Shown piece after piece: positions 8,116 through 17,507 of a stretch of 64,000 bases of DNA. Source of the DNA: Holophagales bacterium. GTDB lineage: Bacteria > Acidobacteriota > Thermoanaerobaculia > Multivoradales > Multivoraceae. Both the position numbers and the translations under genes were made by a program. The DNA lies in the NCBI GenBank assembly GCA_009845425.1, contig VXZQ01000005.1, forward strand, positions 124,001 to 188,000, in the 5' to 3' direction. Below the pieces are notes generated by a model, which worked only from the letters and a program-made list of their open reading frames with translations, was not told the DNA's origin and did no database searches. How positions within the stretch are numbered: position 1 is the stretch's first letter; the number at the start of each line of letters is the position of its first letter.

Positions 8116-9686
8116 CCTTCCGGCGGCGCCAGGGGCGCCGCGTCGGCGCCGCGGATCGCCTCGAGTTCCGCGGTCAACCGCTCGACGATGTCGGGCCGGG
8201 CGAGGTAGAGGTCCTTCGTCTCGGCCGGGTCGGCGACGAGTTCATAGAGCTGTCCCTCGGCCCCTCCGGGTTCCGGGGCGAGTTGCCGCGGTTGCGTGAA
8301 GCCGCCCGAGCCGAGCCCCTCGATCAGCTTCCACTTCCGCGGCGCGTCCATGCCTTCCGCCTGGTGAGACCGTATGGCGAACATGCCGCGCGAGCTGTGG
8401 TGAATCAGCGAACCGCGGGGCGGCTGCGGGTCTTCCTCGCCGCGTAGCACCGGCCCGAGGTCGACGCTGTCTTCCGCCACTCCCTCGGGGAGGTCGACCT
8501 CCAGGAGGGAGGTGACGGTGCGGAACACGTCGACCAGGCCGGCCAGCTCCTCCCGTACGGCGCCGGCCGGAATGCGGGCCGGCCAGCGAGCCAGAAAGGG
8601 TACGCGGTGGCCGCCCTCGTGGATGTCGGCCTTCTGCCCGCGCAGCGCGCCGTTCGCGCGGTGTCCGGTCTCCTCGATGTCGGCTTCCAGCCAGTGTGCG
8701 CCGTTGTCGCTCGTGAACAGGACCAGGGTGTTCGAGGCGAGGCCCAGAGAGTCGAGCGCGCCGAGTAGCCGGCCGACGCCCGCGTCGACCTGGGCGACGA
8801 AGTCGCCGTAAACGCCGGCGTCGCTCGCGCCTTCGAACTGGGGCAGCGGCATCCAGGGTGTATGGGGCGAGGGCAGCGGCAGGTAGAGGAAGAAGGGGCG
8901 GTCGTCCCCGGCGCTCGCCCGCTGTTCCAGGTAGCCACTGGCCCGATCGAAGAGAGTCGGAGTCACCTGGAGGAAATCGAAGCCGGGCGCGATGTCGCCG
9001 GCGCGCCAGTAGCCGTCCCCGCCGTAGCGTCGCATCGAACTGGCCTCGACCGTCTCGGTCGCCGCCTCGAACACGCCCTCGTCCTCGATGTAGAGGTACG
9101 GCTCCATGTCGAGGGAGGCGGGGATGCCGAAGTAGTGCTCGAAGCCCGCGGTGATCGGCCCCGGCTGCAGCGGGGCGCTGTAGTCCGTTTCGCCGGGAGT
9201 GTCGTCGTTCGGATCCGGGTCGGCTCCGAGGCCGAGGTGCCACTTCCCGATGCCGGCAGTGGCGTAACCCAGGGTCCGAAGGAACGCCGGCAAAGTGACG
9301 CGCTCCGGCTCGAGCAGGGCGGTGGAACGTCCGTTCAGCACCCCGCGCTTGAGCCGCGAGCGCCAGGCGTAGCGACCGGTGAGCAGCGCGTAGCGGGTCG
9401 GCGTGCAGACGGACGACGGGCTGTGGGCGTCCGTCAGTCGCATGCCCTCGGCCCCGAGCCGGTCGAGGTTGGGGGTCGGGATCCGCGACGCCGGGTTGTA
9501 GACGCCGAGATCGCCATAGCCGAGGTCATCTGCGAGGATCAGCAGGATGTTCGGCCGCTCGGTCTCCGGTTCCTGGTCCGGTGCGGGTTCGGGCGCACAA
9601 CCCAGCAGCAGTACCGCGGCGGCCGCTGCGCACTTGGCGACGGCCGGCCGGCCCGAAAGCGCTTGACGGCGTGCTGGTTGGTACAG
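8112..9686 (-). CDS. Lipoprotein sulfatase (formylglycine type), apparent CTG start
   Basis: An arylsulfatase A-type enzyme that would hydrolyse sulfate esters outside the inner membrane. The formylglycine motif CTPTR is at residues 94-98, metal-binding DD follows RPNILLILA, the conserved GKWHLG is present, and LFTSDNGAHW supplies later metal ligands. The first ATG, at 9443, lies inside the catalytic domain and would delete the metal site. The reading frame continues upstream through a lipoprotein signal ending in LLLGC, but it holds no ATG, GTG or TTG. A CTG at 9686 follows an AAGGGAG ribosome site by seven bases, so I use it. A sequencing frameshift is the main alternative. Divergent from aroH across 44 bases. 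Confidence 0.85.
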   Translation of the reverse strand: MYQPARRQALSGRPAVAKCAAAAAVLLLGCAPEPAPDQEPETERPNILLILADDLGYGDLGVYNPASRIPTPNLDRLGAEGMRLTDAHSPSSVCTPTRYALLTGRYAWRSRLKRGVLNGRSTALLEPERVTLPAFLRTLGYATAGIGKWHLGLGADPDPNDDTPGETDYSAPLQPGPITAGFEHYFGIPASLDMEPYLYIEDEGVFEAATETVEASSMRRYGGDGYWRAGDIAPGFDFLQVTPTLFDRASGYLEQRASAGDDRPFFLYLPLPSPHTPWMPLPQFEGASDAGVYGDFVAQVDAGVGRLLGALDSLGLASNTLVLFTSDNGAHWLEADIEETGHRANGALRGQKADIHEGGHRVPFLARWPARIPAGAVREELAGLVDVFRTVTSLLEVDLPEGVAEDSVDLGPVLRGEEDPQPPRGSLIHHSSRGMFAIRSHQAEGMDAPRKWKLIEGLGSGGFTQPRQLAPEPGGAEGQLYELVADPAETKDLYLARPDIVERLTAELEAIRGADAAPLAPPEG

Positions 9687-9693
9687 TCCGCGA

Positions 9694-9700
9694 CTCCCTT
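9694..9700 (-). promoter_or_regulatory. Ribosome binding site that supports a CTG start for the sulfatase gene
   Basis: Read on the minus strand the seven bases are AAGGGAG, followed by TCGCGGA and then CTG at 9686-9684. Sequence and seven-base spacing are close to ideal for a Shine-Dalgarno site. No ATG, GTG or TTG exists in this frame between the lipoprotein signal and this point. Confidence 0.5.
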
Positions 9701-9730
9701 CCGCGCCGATCGTACCCTCCGCTTCTTCCC

Positions 9731-10201
9731 ATGCAAGCCCAATCGCGCAAGAGGTCCCGGCGCGCGAGCTTCCGACGTCGGGGACGGCCGGTCTGTCGCG
9801 GCGTCCGCGGCGCGACGACGGTCGAGGGCACGAGCCGCGAGTTGATTCTGACCGCGACGGCGGAACTGCTGGAGCGGATGGTGCAGGCGAACGGCATCGA
9901 GACGGAGGACATAGCCAGCGCCATCTTCACGACCTCGCCTGATCTGACGGCGGAGTATCCGGCGCTGGCGGCCCGGCTGATGGGTTGGCGGGACGTGGCT
10001 CTCCTGTGCGGTCACGAGATGGCGGTGCCCGGCGGCCTGGATCGCTGTGTGCGCATCCTGCTGCACTGGAACACGATGGCGGCCGCGTCGGAGATCGAGC
10101 ACGTCTACATTCACGGCGCCGCGAATCTGCGGCCCGACCGCGAGGAACTCGACGAACTGCGCCGGCAGATCGAGGCGCGACAAGAGCGCTCTTCAGACTA
10201 G
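9731..10201 (+). CDS. aroH: Chorismate mutase, AroH class
   Basis: Converts chorismate to prephenate, the first step towards phenylalanine and tyrosine. The 156-residue protein matches the small trimeric AroH fold of Bacillus subtilis: [10 protein letters not shown] near the N-terminus, [33 protein letters not shown] with the active-site Cys and Glu, [10 protein letters not shown] with the active-site Arg, and [13 protein letters not shown] with the Tyr. An arginine-rich stretch of about 28 residues precedes the normal start and is unusual; the only upstream start codons make it longer. No other aromatic amino acid genes lie nearby. It sits between two sulfatase genes, and its stop shares the bases CTAG with the stop of the second one. 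Confidence 0.9.
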   Translation: MQAQSRKRSRRASFRRRGRPVCRGVRGATTVEGTSRELILTATAELLERMVQANGIETEDIASAIFTTSPDLTAEYPALAARLMGWRDVALLCGHEMAVPGGLDRCVRILLHWNTMAAASEIEHVYIHGAANLRPDREELDELRRQIEARQERSSD

Positions 10202-11967
10202 GAGGGGCGGCGGCGGAGAATCAGCAGGCGGAAGTCCATCGCCCGGTCGCCCGGGATCTCCGGCGCCCGCAGGAACAGAGTGCCCCGCCCGGGCTGGAGG
10301 TCGATCTCGCCCAGGACCGTTGGCTGGAAGTCCTTCACGTAGGACTCGATGCGCTCAACGCGGTCGTCCTCCATTCCGACCAGCGGCGGGTCGTGCGCCT
10401 GGTCGATTCGGCCGCTCACTGCCTGCTCGCCGAGCCGCAGTTCGATCAGGGCGCCGGCGTCGTTCTCGGAGCAGGTGGTGTAGAGGACGACCTCGAAGCG
10501 GCCGCCGGCGAGCACTTCGACGTCCCACGTGATCGCGTCCTCGGGGCTTGTCCAGTTCGTGAAGTAGGAATCGTTCGGGTAGCGGCTCGACCGCTCGATG
10601 GCGCCGTGGGCGGTGGCGTCGCGAGCTGGAAGATGGGTGGATTCGTGTTCAGGATGGCCGATCGGAAAGGGCCGCCCGTCAGCGTCCTGAAGCTCGGGCA
10701 CGATCTCCGAGATGAAGGCACTGCGGGCTTCCGTCAGGCGCGCGGCGACCGCCGGGTGCCGGGCCGCTACGTCGGTTCGTTGTCCCGCGTCGGCCGCCAT
10801 GTCGAACAACCGGCCGTCGTGGTCGAGTCGGAACCGCTGGCTCCGGACGCTCGTCCGTCCGCGCCAGTGACTCACGAGATGGCGATCAGGCCAGAGGTCG
10901 GCCGAGCTCGCGCCCGGGAGGAGCAACGGCTTGAGGCTGAGACCGTCGACGGCTTTGGCTGTCGTGGGAGGGATCCCGGCCATGTCCGCCAGCGTCGGCA
11001 ACAGGTCGATGGCGCCGGCGATCCGATCGACCACCGTGCCGGCCTCGATGGCACGCGGCCAGCGGACGAAGAAGGGAGACCGGACGCCGCCTTCATCCGT
11101 CGAACCCTTGCGACCCTTCATGCCGCCGTTCCAGCGCCAGCCGTTCGGGCCGTTGTCCGTCAGGTAGACGACGATCGTGTCGTCGGCGAGACCGAGCTCC
11201 GCCAGGCGCTCCGCAAGCCGTCCGACGTTCCAGTCGATGTTCTCGGTCATTGCCAGGGCGGCCCGGGTGTGGTCGAGACGTTCCTTTTCGGGGTCGCGGT
11301 GGCGCTGGGGGAGGTCGCTTTCGTCGAACCGGCCCCACCAGCGATCGGGTACCTGCATCGGGCTGTGGGGCGTGTTGTAGGCGACCCAGACGAAGAAGGA
11401 CTCGGCTCGATGGTCTTCGATGAACCGGATGGCCCGGTCCGTGAAGTCGTCGGTGACGTAGCCGTTGCCCCTGACGACGCGGCCGTTGTGGTCCAGGGAC
11501 GGGTCGAAGTAGTGCCCCCAATGGCCCGATGTGAAGCCGTAGAACTCGTCGAATCCCCGGGCGTTGGGGTGGTAGGGGGGCTGCGTTCCGTTGTGCCACT
11601 TGCCGAAGGCCGCGGTGGCGTAGCCCGCGGCATCGAAGATCTGCGCGATTGTCGTTTCGTCCAGGTCGAGCCGCTCTCCGCCACGGGATGTGGCGTAGAC
11701 GCCGGTCCGCGGGTGGTAGCGGCCGGTCAGGAGTTCCGCGCGCGTCGGCGAACAGACGGGACTGACGAAGAACCGGGTGAAGGATGCGCCCTCCCGCGCC
11801 AGCGTGTCGAGGTTCGGCGTGCGGACGTTCGTGTTGCCATGGATGCTCAGGTCGCCCCAGCCCTGGTCGTCGGCGAGGAACAGGACGACGTTGGGGCGAG
11901 CGGTTGGCCCGGGCGCCGCGCACGAGGCCACGACGATGGCCGGCAGCAGGATGGTCGCTCCCCGCAT
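10198..11967 (-). CDS. Lipoprotein sulfatase with C-terminal extra domain
   Basis: A 589-residue formylglycine-type sulfatase. The lipobox is VVASC at 12-16, metal-binding DDQGWGD follows at 33-39, the modified cysteine is C72 in CSPTR, FGKWHNG and [10 protein letters not shown] carry further metal or sulfate contacts. After the sulfatase fold (to about residue 430) comes roughly 140 residues that look like a beta-rich accessory domain ([28 protein letters not shown]), typical of carbohydrate- or surface-binding extensions in marine and acidobacterial sulfatases. Probable outer membrane or periplasmic face. No sulfatase-maturating enzyme is in the window. Substrate unknown; a sulfated polysaccharide is likely from family knowledge. 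Confidence 0.9.
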   Translation of the reverse strand: MRGATILLPAIVVASCAAPGPTARPNVVLFLADDQGWGDLSIHGNTNVRTPNLDTLAREGASFTRFFVSPVCSPTRAELLTGRYHPRTGVYATSRGGERLDLDETTIAQIFDAAGYATAAFGKWHNGTQPPYHPNARGFDEFYGFTSGHWGHYFDPSLDHNGRVVRGNGYVTDDFTDRAIRFIEDHRAESFFVWVAYNTPHSPMQVPDRWWGRFDESDLPQRHRDPEKERLDHTRAALAMTENIDWNVGRLAERLAELGLADDTIVVYLTDNGPNGWRWNGGMKGRKGSTDEGGVRSPFFVRWPRAIEAGTVVDRIAGAIDLLPTLADMAGIPPTTAKAVDGLSLKPLLLPGASSADLWPDRHLVSHWRGRTSVRSQRFRLDHDGRLFDMAADAGQRTDVAARHPAVAARLTEARSAFISEIVPELQDADGRPFPIGHPEHESTHLPARDATAHGAIERSSRYPNDSYFTNWTSPEDAITWDVEVLAGGRFEVVLYTTCSENDAGALIELRLGEQAVSGRIDQAHDPPLVGMEDDRVERIESYVKDFQPTVLGEIDLQPGRGTLFLRAPEIPGDRAMDFRLLILRRRPS

Positions 11968-12071
11968 CCCTTCGTTCTATCCCAACCGGCGCTAAACGTG
12001 ACTAGAATGATCGCCTTTATCGGCGTTCCACGCCACGCGCTCCGCATAGAACCCGATCGACCGGAGGAACC

Positions 12072-12728
12072 ATGACGCTCAGAATCAACGACGAAGCTCC
12101 CAACTTCACCGCCCAGACCACGGAGGGAGAGATCGACTTCCACGAGTGGATCGGCGATGGCTGGTGCGTTCTGTTCTCTCATCCCAAGGACTTCACGCCG
12201 GTCTGTACGACTGAACTGGGGACCGTCGCCGGTCTCAAGACCGAGTTCGACCGCCGCAACTGCAAGGTGATCGGCATCAGCGTCGACGGCGTGTCGGACC
12301 ACGAGGCGTGGTCGAAGGACATCGAGGCGTCACAGGGTCACGCCTTGAACTACCCGCTGATCGGCGACCCGACGCTCGACATCGTGAAGCGCTACGACAT
12401 GCTGCCCGCCGACGCCGGCGATACCTCCGAGGGTCGGACACCGATGGACAACGCGACCGCGCGCTCGGTCTTTGTCATCGGCCCGGACAGGCGGATCAAG
12501 GCGACCCTCACCTACCCGATGAGCACGGGTCGGAACTTCGCCGAGATCCTGCGTCTGGTCGACTCCGTGCAGTTGACGGCGAAGGAGCAGGTGGCGACGC
12601 CGGCGAACTGGGAGCACGGCGACGACGTGATCATCCTGCCGGCCGTGTCTGACGAGGCGGCGCGGGCGAAGTATCCCCAGGGCTGGCAGCAGCCCCTGCC
12701 GTACATCCGGGTGGTGCCGCAGCCGTAG
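12072..12728 (+). CDS. 1-Cys peroxiredoxin (Prx6 type)
   Basis: Reduces hydrogen peroxide and organic hydroperoxides in the cytosol. The peroxidatic cysteine is C45 in FTPVCTTELG; the Prx6-type features VIGISVDGVSDHEAW, YPLIGDPTLDIVKRYDML and the C-terminal PANWEHGDDVIILP block are all present. There is no typical resolving cysteine in the C-terminal region, which fits the 1-Cys class. Length (218) is normal. GGAGGAAC lies directly before the ATG, giving a strong ribosome site. It is divergent from the sulfatase gene upstream and convergent with bolA. Confidence 0.93.
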   Translation: MTLRINDEAPNFTAQTTEGEIDFHEWIGDGWCVLFSHPKDFTPVCTTELGTVAGLKTEFDRRNCKVIGISVDGVSDHEAWSKDIEASQGHALNYPLIGDPTLDIVKRYDMLPADAGDTSEGRTPMDNATARSVFVIGPDRRIKATLTYPMSTGRNFAEILRLVDSVQLTAKEQVATPANWEHGDDVIILPAVSDEAARAKYPQGWQQPLPYIRVVPQP

Positions 12729-12736
12729 GTGCGGAT

Positions 12737-13126
12737 TCAGTCGCCGGCGTCGAACCGGGAGCCGCCGCGGCAGTCGGGCGAGAGGCCACGGCTCTCGCCG
12801 CGGGTGCGCCACTCGGCCGGAGTCAGCGCGTCGACGGCCAGGGCGTGGACCGGGCCGGCCAGTTCGTCGGCCAGGGCGCGGTGTATCACCCGGTGCCGCT
12901 GCAACCGGTTCATGCCCTCGAACCGGCCGCTGACAACGACGACACGGAAGTGGGTCTCGGCCTTGGGCGGGACGTTGTGCATCCGGCTCTCGTTCAGGAC
13001 CTCGATCACTTCGGCGCCGGTCGCCTGCTCAAGCTTCTCGCGAATCGCCTGTTCGAGGGGCGTGCCGCGAACGACCGCCTTCTCGGAAGCCCTGTGTGTC
13101 GCGAGCGGACGGCCGAGAGTCGCCAT
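12737..13126 (-). CDS. bolA: BolA-family protein
   Basis: A 129-residue member of the BolA/YrbA family, usually partners of monothiol glutaredoxins in iron-sulfur cluster handling and stress response. Seen: IREKLEQATGAEVIEVLNES, then HFRVVVVSGRFEGMNRLQRHRVIH, the family's conserved class II KH-like fold with the invariant RH, and HALAVDALTPAEW at the end. The C-terminal 20 residues after the BolA fold are extra. The first 20 residues before the fold may be over-called; a GTG start inside VVRGTPL is possible. No glutaredoxin gene is nearby. Confidence 0.85.
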   Translation of the reverse strand: MATLGRPLATHRASEKAVVRGTPLEQAIREKLEQATGAEVIEVLNESRMHNVPPKAETHFRVVVVSGRFEGMNRLQRHRVIHRALADELAGPVHALAVDALTPAEWRTRGESRGLSPDCRGGSRFDAGD

Positions 13127-13169
13127 GCGCCGATCATAGCGGCGTCGACGGCCGTGCTACGGTCGCTCG

Positions 13170-13883
13170 ATGGCGGAGTCGACGGGCCGTTCACCCTGGT
13201 TCTACGCTCTTGTGGGCTGTCTGGGCTGCCTCGGTATCGTGATTCTGGTGGTGGGCGGCCTGGCTTTCTTCGGCGTTCGAACGGCCCAGCAGGTGACCGC
13301 CGACAACGAGGATCCCGAGCGGCGCAGGCACCGGGCACTGGAGGTGCTGGGAGCGGAGCGGGAGCCTGGTGGGTACCACGCCGCGGCGGTCGTTTCGATC
13401 CCGCTGTTCCTGGAGATGGCCGTGTTTTCGGACCGGGCGCCGGAAGACGGCTCCTGGGGAGGAGAGTTCCGTGAGGAGGGGTTCTTCTACCTTCGCGTGA
13501 GAGGAGGGGGCGACGACCTGCGGGCCTTCTTCGACGGCGAGACGAGTGAGTCGGTGACATTCCGCGAGATGGGCCTGGAGCTGGACATCGAGGAGAACCT
13601 GGGACGCGGCGACCTGGACCGCGGGGACTTCACCGGGCGCTGGGCCACCTTCCGTGGCCGTACCCTGTACGAGGCCGGGGAGGAAGTCGGAGAACTCGTG
13701 ACCTTCATCGAGTTCGAGTGCCCCGACGACGAGTGGATGCGTATGGGCGTCTGGTTCGGACCTGCCGCGGAGCCGGATGATCAAGACCGAGCTACGGAAC
13801 CGGGATCAGACGGTCTGGCGGCGGACGGCGAAGCGATCGAGGCGTTCCTCGAACCGATCTACCCGTGTGGTCGTTCCGTCTGA
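13170..13883 (+). CDS. Membrane-anchored protein of unknown function
   Basis: 237 residues not matched to any family I recognise. One strongly hydrophobic segment (about residues 11-36, with GCLGCLG) would anchor it in the inner membrane, leaving an acidic beta-rich domain of about 180 residues, probably outside. Tryptophan, aspartate and glutamate are frequent and a terminal PCGRSV leaves a lone cysteine near the end. The next gene begins inside its last codons in another frame, so the two are probably made together, and the partner is an exported spondin-type protein. Confidence 0.65.
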   Translation: MAESTGRSPWFYALVGCLGCLGIVILVVGGLAFFGVRTAQQVTADNEDPERRRHRALEVLGAEREPGGYHAAAVVSIPLFLEMAVFSDRAPEDGSWGGEFREEGFFYLRVRGGGDDLRAFFDGETSESVTFREMGLELDIEENLGRGDLDRGDFTGRWATFRGRTLYEAGEEVGELVTFIEFECPDDEWMRMGVWFGPAAEPDDQDRATEPGSDGLAADGEAIEAFLEPIYPCGRSV

Positions 13884-15169
13884 AGCTCCTACTGGCGGCT
13901 GCCGCCGTCTGGTCCTTCTGGGTCGCGCCGACTCTGGCGCAGTCCCCGCGAGACGAGTCGGCCAGCTACCGGCTGACGTTCCGGGGCACTTGGACTCGTA
14001 GCGCGACACCCGGCGGCGTGCCGGGCAGCGCGCATTTCTCGCCTCTGATCGGCGCTGTTCACAACGACCAGGTGGGTTTCTGGGAGCCGGGCGGCCGGGC
14101 CAGCCGGCAGATAGAGCGGGTGGCCGAGCTGGGGATCCAGCGGGACCTCAGAGCCCTGATGAACCGGAGCCCGTACGTCCTTGAAGTCTTCGAGAAGGAG
14201 CCTCCGAGAGGTGGCACAGCCTCGGCATCGATCGAGTTCGAGGCCGACAGGGACCATTCCCTTGTCACCCTGGTGACCATGATCGCTCCCAGTCCGGACT
14301 GGTTCGTCGGCGTTTCCGCACGGTCACTGCTCGACGACAGCGGAAGCTGGGTCGATGACCTGGAGGTCGACCTCTTCCCCTACGACGCCGGCACCGAGGA
14401 GGGAACCGAGTTCTCGCTCGAGAATCCGGCGACCGTCCCACAGGGGACGATCACCAGCATCCGCGGCATGGGCAAGTTCACGGGCAGGCCGATGGCGCGC
14501 TTGACCTTCGAGCGGCTGGATCCGAACGTGCCCGAACCGCGGTTCACCGGCGATGTCGCAGCGGAGCCGGTGGGGGACTCGGGCGTCATCGTGTTCTGGC
14601 GGGGAAGCTGGGCCGGCGCGGAGATGGGGCTGCTCAGCGTCGAGGCGCGCAGCCAGACGGCGGGCTGGACACGGGTGACGACGGCGAACGCGACCGAAGG
14701 CCGCGTCCGCATCGACGGACTTCGTTCGGAGACGCCGTACACCTTCCGCCTGCGCGCGGACGGTCGCCAGGGCGTCCAGCACTCGGATGAGGCAAGTGCG
14801 ACGACCGGCGGCTACAGCGGCCCTTGTCGTGCCGGCGACGGCTTCCTCTGCCTGATGCAGCGCCGCTTCGAGGTCCAGGTGCACTGGACCGATCCGGACG
14901 TAGCCGGCAACTTCGGAAGCGGCGGCGCCATCCCGGTGGCGACGTCCGACGAGTCGGGCTTGTTCTGGTTCTTCAACCCGGCGAACCTGGAACTTGTCGT
15001 CAAGGTGCTCGACGGCCGCGTGCTGAACGGCCACTACTGGGTGTTCTACGGCGCCCTGTCCGACGTGGAGTACTGGGTCACGGTAAGGGACACGGTCGGC
15101 GGTCTGAATCGTACGTACCACAATCCGCCCAAGCAGGTGAGCGGGAAGCGGGACCTCGAAGCGTTCTGA
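13865..15169 (+). CDS. Exported spondin-domain protein with fibronectin III-like and shared C-terminal domain
   Basis: 434 residues with a signal peptide (cleavage near residue 26). Residues about 30-220 follow the Spond_N pattern (FSPLIGAVHN, SPDWFVGVSARSLLDD, DLFPYDAGTEEGTEF, PQGTITSI). About 225-318 is fibronectin III-like (VIVFWRGSWAGA, IDGLRSETPYTFRLRA). Residues 321-434 are a domain that recurs at the end of the M14 peptidase at 21678-23774 (ESGLFWFFNP, VKVLDG, VRDTVGG, ending at AF). The start is a GTG overlapping the previous gene by 19 bases, so translation is likely coupled. Probable surface or matrix protein; the ligand is unknown. Confidence 0.78.
   Translation: MWSFRLKLLLAAAAVWSFWVAPTLAQSPRDESASYRLTFRGTWTRSATPGGVPGSAHFSPLIGAVHNDQVGFWEPGGRASRQIERVAELGIQRDLRALMNRSPYVLEVFEKEPPRGGTASASIEFEADRDHSLVTLVTMIAPSPDWFVGVSARSLLDDSGSWVDDLEVDLFPYDAGTEEGTEFSLENPATVPQGTITSIRGMGKFTGRPMARLTFERLDPNVPEPRFTGDVAAEPVGDSGVIVFWRGSWAGAEMGLLSVEARSQTAGWTRVTTANATEGRVRIDGLRSETPYTFRLRADGRQGVQHSDEASATTGGYSGPCRAGDGFLCLMQRRFEVQVHWTDPDVAGNFGSGGAIPVATSDESGLFWFFNPANLELVVKVLDGRVLNGHYWVFYGALSDVEYWVTVRDTVGGLNRTYHNPPKQVSGKRDLEAF
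14825..15166 (+). other. C-terminal domain shared with the M14 peptidase, copy 1
   Basis: Residues 321-434 of the spondin protein. Conserved landmarks are a CxxxxxxxCL pair, a tryptophan after an alternating strand, ESGLFWFF, VKVLDG, LNxHxWV, VxDTVxG, YxN and a final AF. One cysteine found in copy 2 after VKVLDG is replaced by Arg here. Confidence 0.7.
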
Positions 15170-16291
15170 CTAGGCGGTTGCGCCTCCGACGACTCGGCGC
15201 AGGTCCGCGTCACGCGCCAGCAGCGACTCGAGCAGCGCCAGTTGCACCCGGCAACGATCCAGGTTCTGGCCGTGGCGCTCGACCCGAAAGTAGACGTCGC
15301 CATCCAGGTGGTCCGTGAGGAAGCGCACCGCCTGCTCGAGCGTCAGCACCAGGGCGCCGTCGACCAGGCTGCGACGCTCCGCCTCGGTCAGGAAGCCAGC
15401 GCCGTCCAGGTAGCCTTTGGCCAGGGCGGCGAACAGTTCCAGATCGACTCGCGCCCCGGCAGTCTCCCGGGCGTCCTCGTCGGCGCGGTGGCTCATCGAG
15501 CGAACCATGTCTCCGAAGTCGTAGGCGGCCAGTCCGGGCATGGTGGTGTCCAGATCGACGACGCACAGCGCTTCGCCGGTTGTGCGGTCGAACAGGATGT
15601 TGCTGATCTTGCAGTCGTTATGGACGGTGCGCCGTGGCAAGTCGTGAGCCGCGTCGCTCAGCCGCGCTGCCAGTTCGCGGTGGACGGCGACCGACCGGAT
15701 CTCGGCGATGGCCCGGCGCCGCCTCTCGTTGCCGGCAGCTGAGGCGCTTGCGGCGGCGAGCGCCCGGTCGAGCGCCTCGAAACGGCTCAGCGTGTCGTGG
15801 AAGCCGGGAATCGTCTCGTGCAGCGGCGGTGAAGGCAGATCCACGAGCTGCGTCTCGAAGCCGCCGAACGCCTGTGCGGCGAGGAAGGCCTGCTCCGGCG
15901 TCGACGCCCGGAGTTCGGTCGTCGTGTCCTCGATCAGCTCGTACATTCGCCACCAGTCGGCGGGGCCTTCCTCCGTTGCCGTCTCGCGCCACATCTCTCC
16001 ATCCACTGTGGGCACGAGAGTGAGCCGGCGCCGGGCGCTTTCCGGGCCGAGCCTGTGTTCGAGGTGGCGCGTGATCCGTACGATGTTCGCCATGACCTGA
16101 CCGGGATTCGGGAACACGTGGCCATTGATTCGCTGCAGCAGGAATCGGCTGCCGCCGGCGGTGGAGACGATGAAGGAGTCGTTGATGTGGCCCGCCCGCA
16201 GTTCGACGACGGCGATGGGGCGGCCGTCGGTCCGGAAGCGGCCAGCGATGCGCAGGACCGCCTCGGGGTCGTCTCGTTCGGGTCGTGTCAA
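15170..16291 (-). CDS. Phosphotransferase of the N-acetylhexosamine 1-kinase type
   Basis: A 373-residue aminoglycoside-phosphotransferase-fold kinase that resembles NahK-type N-acetylhexosamine 1-kinases. Seen: [10 protein letters not shown] and [11 protein letters not shown] near the N-terminus (nucleotide loop and hexosamine kinase hallmark), [14 protein letters not shown], the catalytic [16 protein letters not shown] (HxDxxxxN), and [19 protein letters not shown] where the metal-binding Asp lies. Expected reaction: ATP-dependent phosphorylation of an amino sugar at the anomeric position, in the cytosol. No hexosamine pathway genes adjoin it. It is convergent with the spondin gene, stop codon next to stop codon, and divergent from the SPFH operon. 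Confidence 0.78.
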   Translation of the reverse strand: MTRPERDDPEAVLRIAGRFRTDGRPIAVVELRAGHINDSFIVSTAGGSRFLLQRINGHVFPNPGQVMANIVRITRHLEHRLGPESARRRLTLVPTVDGEMWRETATEEGPADWWRMYELIEDTTTELRASTPEQAFLAAQAFGGFETQLVDLPSPPLHETIPGFHDTLSRFEALDRALAAASASAAGNERRRRAIAEIRSVAVHRELAARLSDAAHDLPRRTVHNDCKISNILFDRTTGEALCVVDLDTTMPGLAAYDFGDMVRSMSHRADEDARETAGARVDLELFAALAKGYLDGAGFLTEAERRSLVDGALVLTLEQAVRFLTDHLDGDVYFRVERHGQNLDRCRVQLALLESLLARDADLRRVVGGATA

Positions 16292-16324
16292 GGCGGTGTC
16301 GGCTGGCCGACCAGGTGGCCAGTT

Positions 16325-16354
16325 CGATATAAGTATGATATCACTTTCATATCG
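16325..16354. promoter_or_regulatory. 30-bp dyad with three phased ATATC half-sites, candidate operator of the SPFH operon
   Basis: The arrangement is CGATAT, five bases, TGATATCA, five bases, ATATCG. The outer arms are perfect inverse complements and the centre is a perfect 8-bp palindrome. The GATAT/ATATC elements repeat every 11 bases, so the sites face one side of the helix. It is the most AT-rich stretch of the area and lies between the divergent kinase and SPFH genes, 52 bases before the SPFH start. The small Arc-like protein encoded downstream is a natural candidate to bind it. Confidence 0.55.
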
Positions 16355-16406
16355 ACTACAACAGCGGTCGTTTACTCGGCCGCGTGATCAAGGGAGTCAC
16401 CAACAG

Positions 16407-17294
16407 ATGGAACAGCAGATGGTAGAGCATCGGGAGAAGCGTCTCTCGGTCCAATCGGGCGTAGGCATGCTGTGCCTGCTCCTTCTCCTCCTCCTTCTGG
16501 CGATTGCCGGCGTCGCCGTCTTCGGGATCTGGCGGGTCATCCCCGTCGTGATCTTCTGCGCGGTGTGCATTCCGGTTCTCGTCTTCCTGTTGTTCGGGCT
16601 GTTCATGGTCCACCCGAACGAGGCAAAGGTCCTGCAGCTCTTCGGTTCGTATCGGGGCAGCGCCTACGACACGGGGCTTCGGTGGGCGAATCCGTTTCTC
16701 AGCAAGCGGCGCGTGTCCGTACGGACGAGGAACTTCGAGACCGGGAAGCTGAAGGTGAACGACAACGCCGGGAACCCGATCGAGATCGGCGCGGTCGTCG
16801 TCTGGCGCGTCACGGATAGCGCCGAGGCGCTCTTCAACGTCGACGACTACGAGGACTACGTACAGGTTCAGAGCGAGGCCGCGCTGCGCAACATGGCGAC
16901 GGGCTACCCCTACGATGCACACAGCGAGGGCGAAGTCTCCCTGTCGCATCACACCGCCGAAATCTCCGAGCGCCTCCGCGGAGAGGTCCAGGAGCGGTTG
17001 GCGACGGCCGGGGTCGAGGTGATCGAGGCCCGGATCAGCCACCTGGCTTACGCTGCGGAGATCGCCGCTGCGATGCTGCAACGGCAGCAGGCCGCGGCGG
17101 TGGTGGCCGCGCGCGCCCAGATCGTCGACGGCGCGGTCGGCATGGTGGAGCAGGCGCTGAACATGCTGAGCGAGAAGGACGTCGTACACCTGGACGACGA
17201 ACGGAAGGCCGCGATGGTCAGCAACCTGCTGGCCGTGCTATGCAGCGACCGCCATACGCAGCCGGTCGTGAACACCGGCACGCTCTATCCGTAG
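16407..17294 (+). CDS. SPFH (band 7) domain membrane protein
   Basis: 295 residues of the stomatin/prohibitin/flotillin type, which form membrane scaffolds. Two adjacent hydrophobic stretches (about 19-41 and 44-68) anchor it; the SPFH domain follows from [19 protein letters not shown] through [30 protein letters not shown] and [20 protein letters not shown], then a short alanine-rich coil. The ATG at 16407 is preferred because AGGGAG lies ten bases upstream and the protein then begins normally; the longer frame runs back into the divergent gene. A ribbon-helix-helix gene follows after 18 bases, a pairing I recall from many bacteria, so the two probably form an operon. Confidence 0.87.
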   Translation: MEQQMVEHREKRLSVQSGVGMLCLLLLLLLLAIAGVAVFGIWRVIPVVIFCAVCIPVLVFLLFGLFMVHPNEAKVLQLFGSYRGSAYDTGLRWANPFLSKRRVSVRTRNFETGKLKVNDNAGNPIEIGAVVVWRVTDSAEALFNVDDYEDYVQVQSEAALRNMATGYPYDAHSEGEVSLSHHTAEISERLRGEVQERLATAGVEVIEARISHLAYAAEIAAAMLQRQQAAAVVAARAQIVDGAVGMVEQALNMLSEKDVVHLDDERKAAMVSNLLAVLCSDRHTQPVVNTGTLYP

Positions 17295-17312
17295 ACGGAA
17301 GGCGACTGTACG

Positions 17313-17507
17313 GTGGGTGCCCCTCCGCGCAAGGCGTTTCTTCTGCGTCTCGATTTCGGCCTGTTCGAGGAGCTTCAGCGGCTGGCGGCAGCGGAGTTGC
17401 GGAGCGTCAATGGGCAGATCGAGTATCTGCTCCGTGAGGCGCTTCGGCAGCGGGGAAGAACCGCGCCGCCCGCAACGGTTGAGAAGAACGGACGCGATGC
17501 CCCGTAG
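17313..17507 (+). CDS. Arc-like ribbon-helix-helix protein
   Basis: A 64-residue protein with a beta strand (KAFLLRLDFGLFEELQRLA) followed by two helices (AAELRSVNGQIEYLLREAL), the classic MetJ/Arc pattern with the NGQIE turn typical of Arc and related antitoxins. It probably binds DNA as a dimer. No toxin is next to it; the partner is the SPFH gene 18 bases upstream. Likely role, by inference, is to control this operon through the dyad at 16325-16354. The start is a GTG preceded by GGAAGG; the C-terminal 15 residues look disordered. Confidence 0.75.
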   Translation: MGAPPRKAFLLRLDFGLFEELQRLAAAELRSVNGQIEYLLREALRQRGRTAPPATVEKNGRDAP

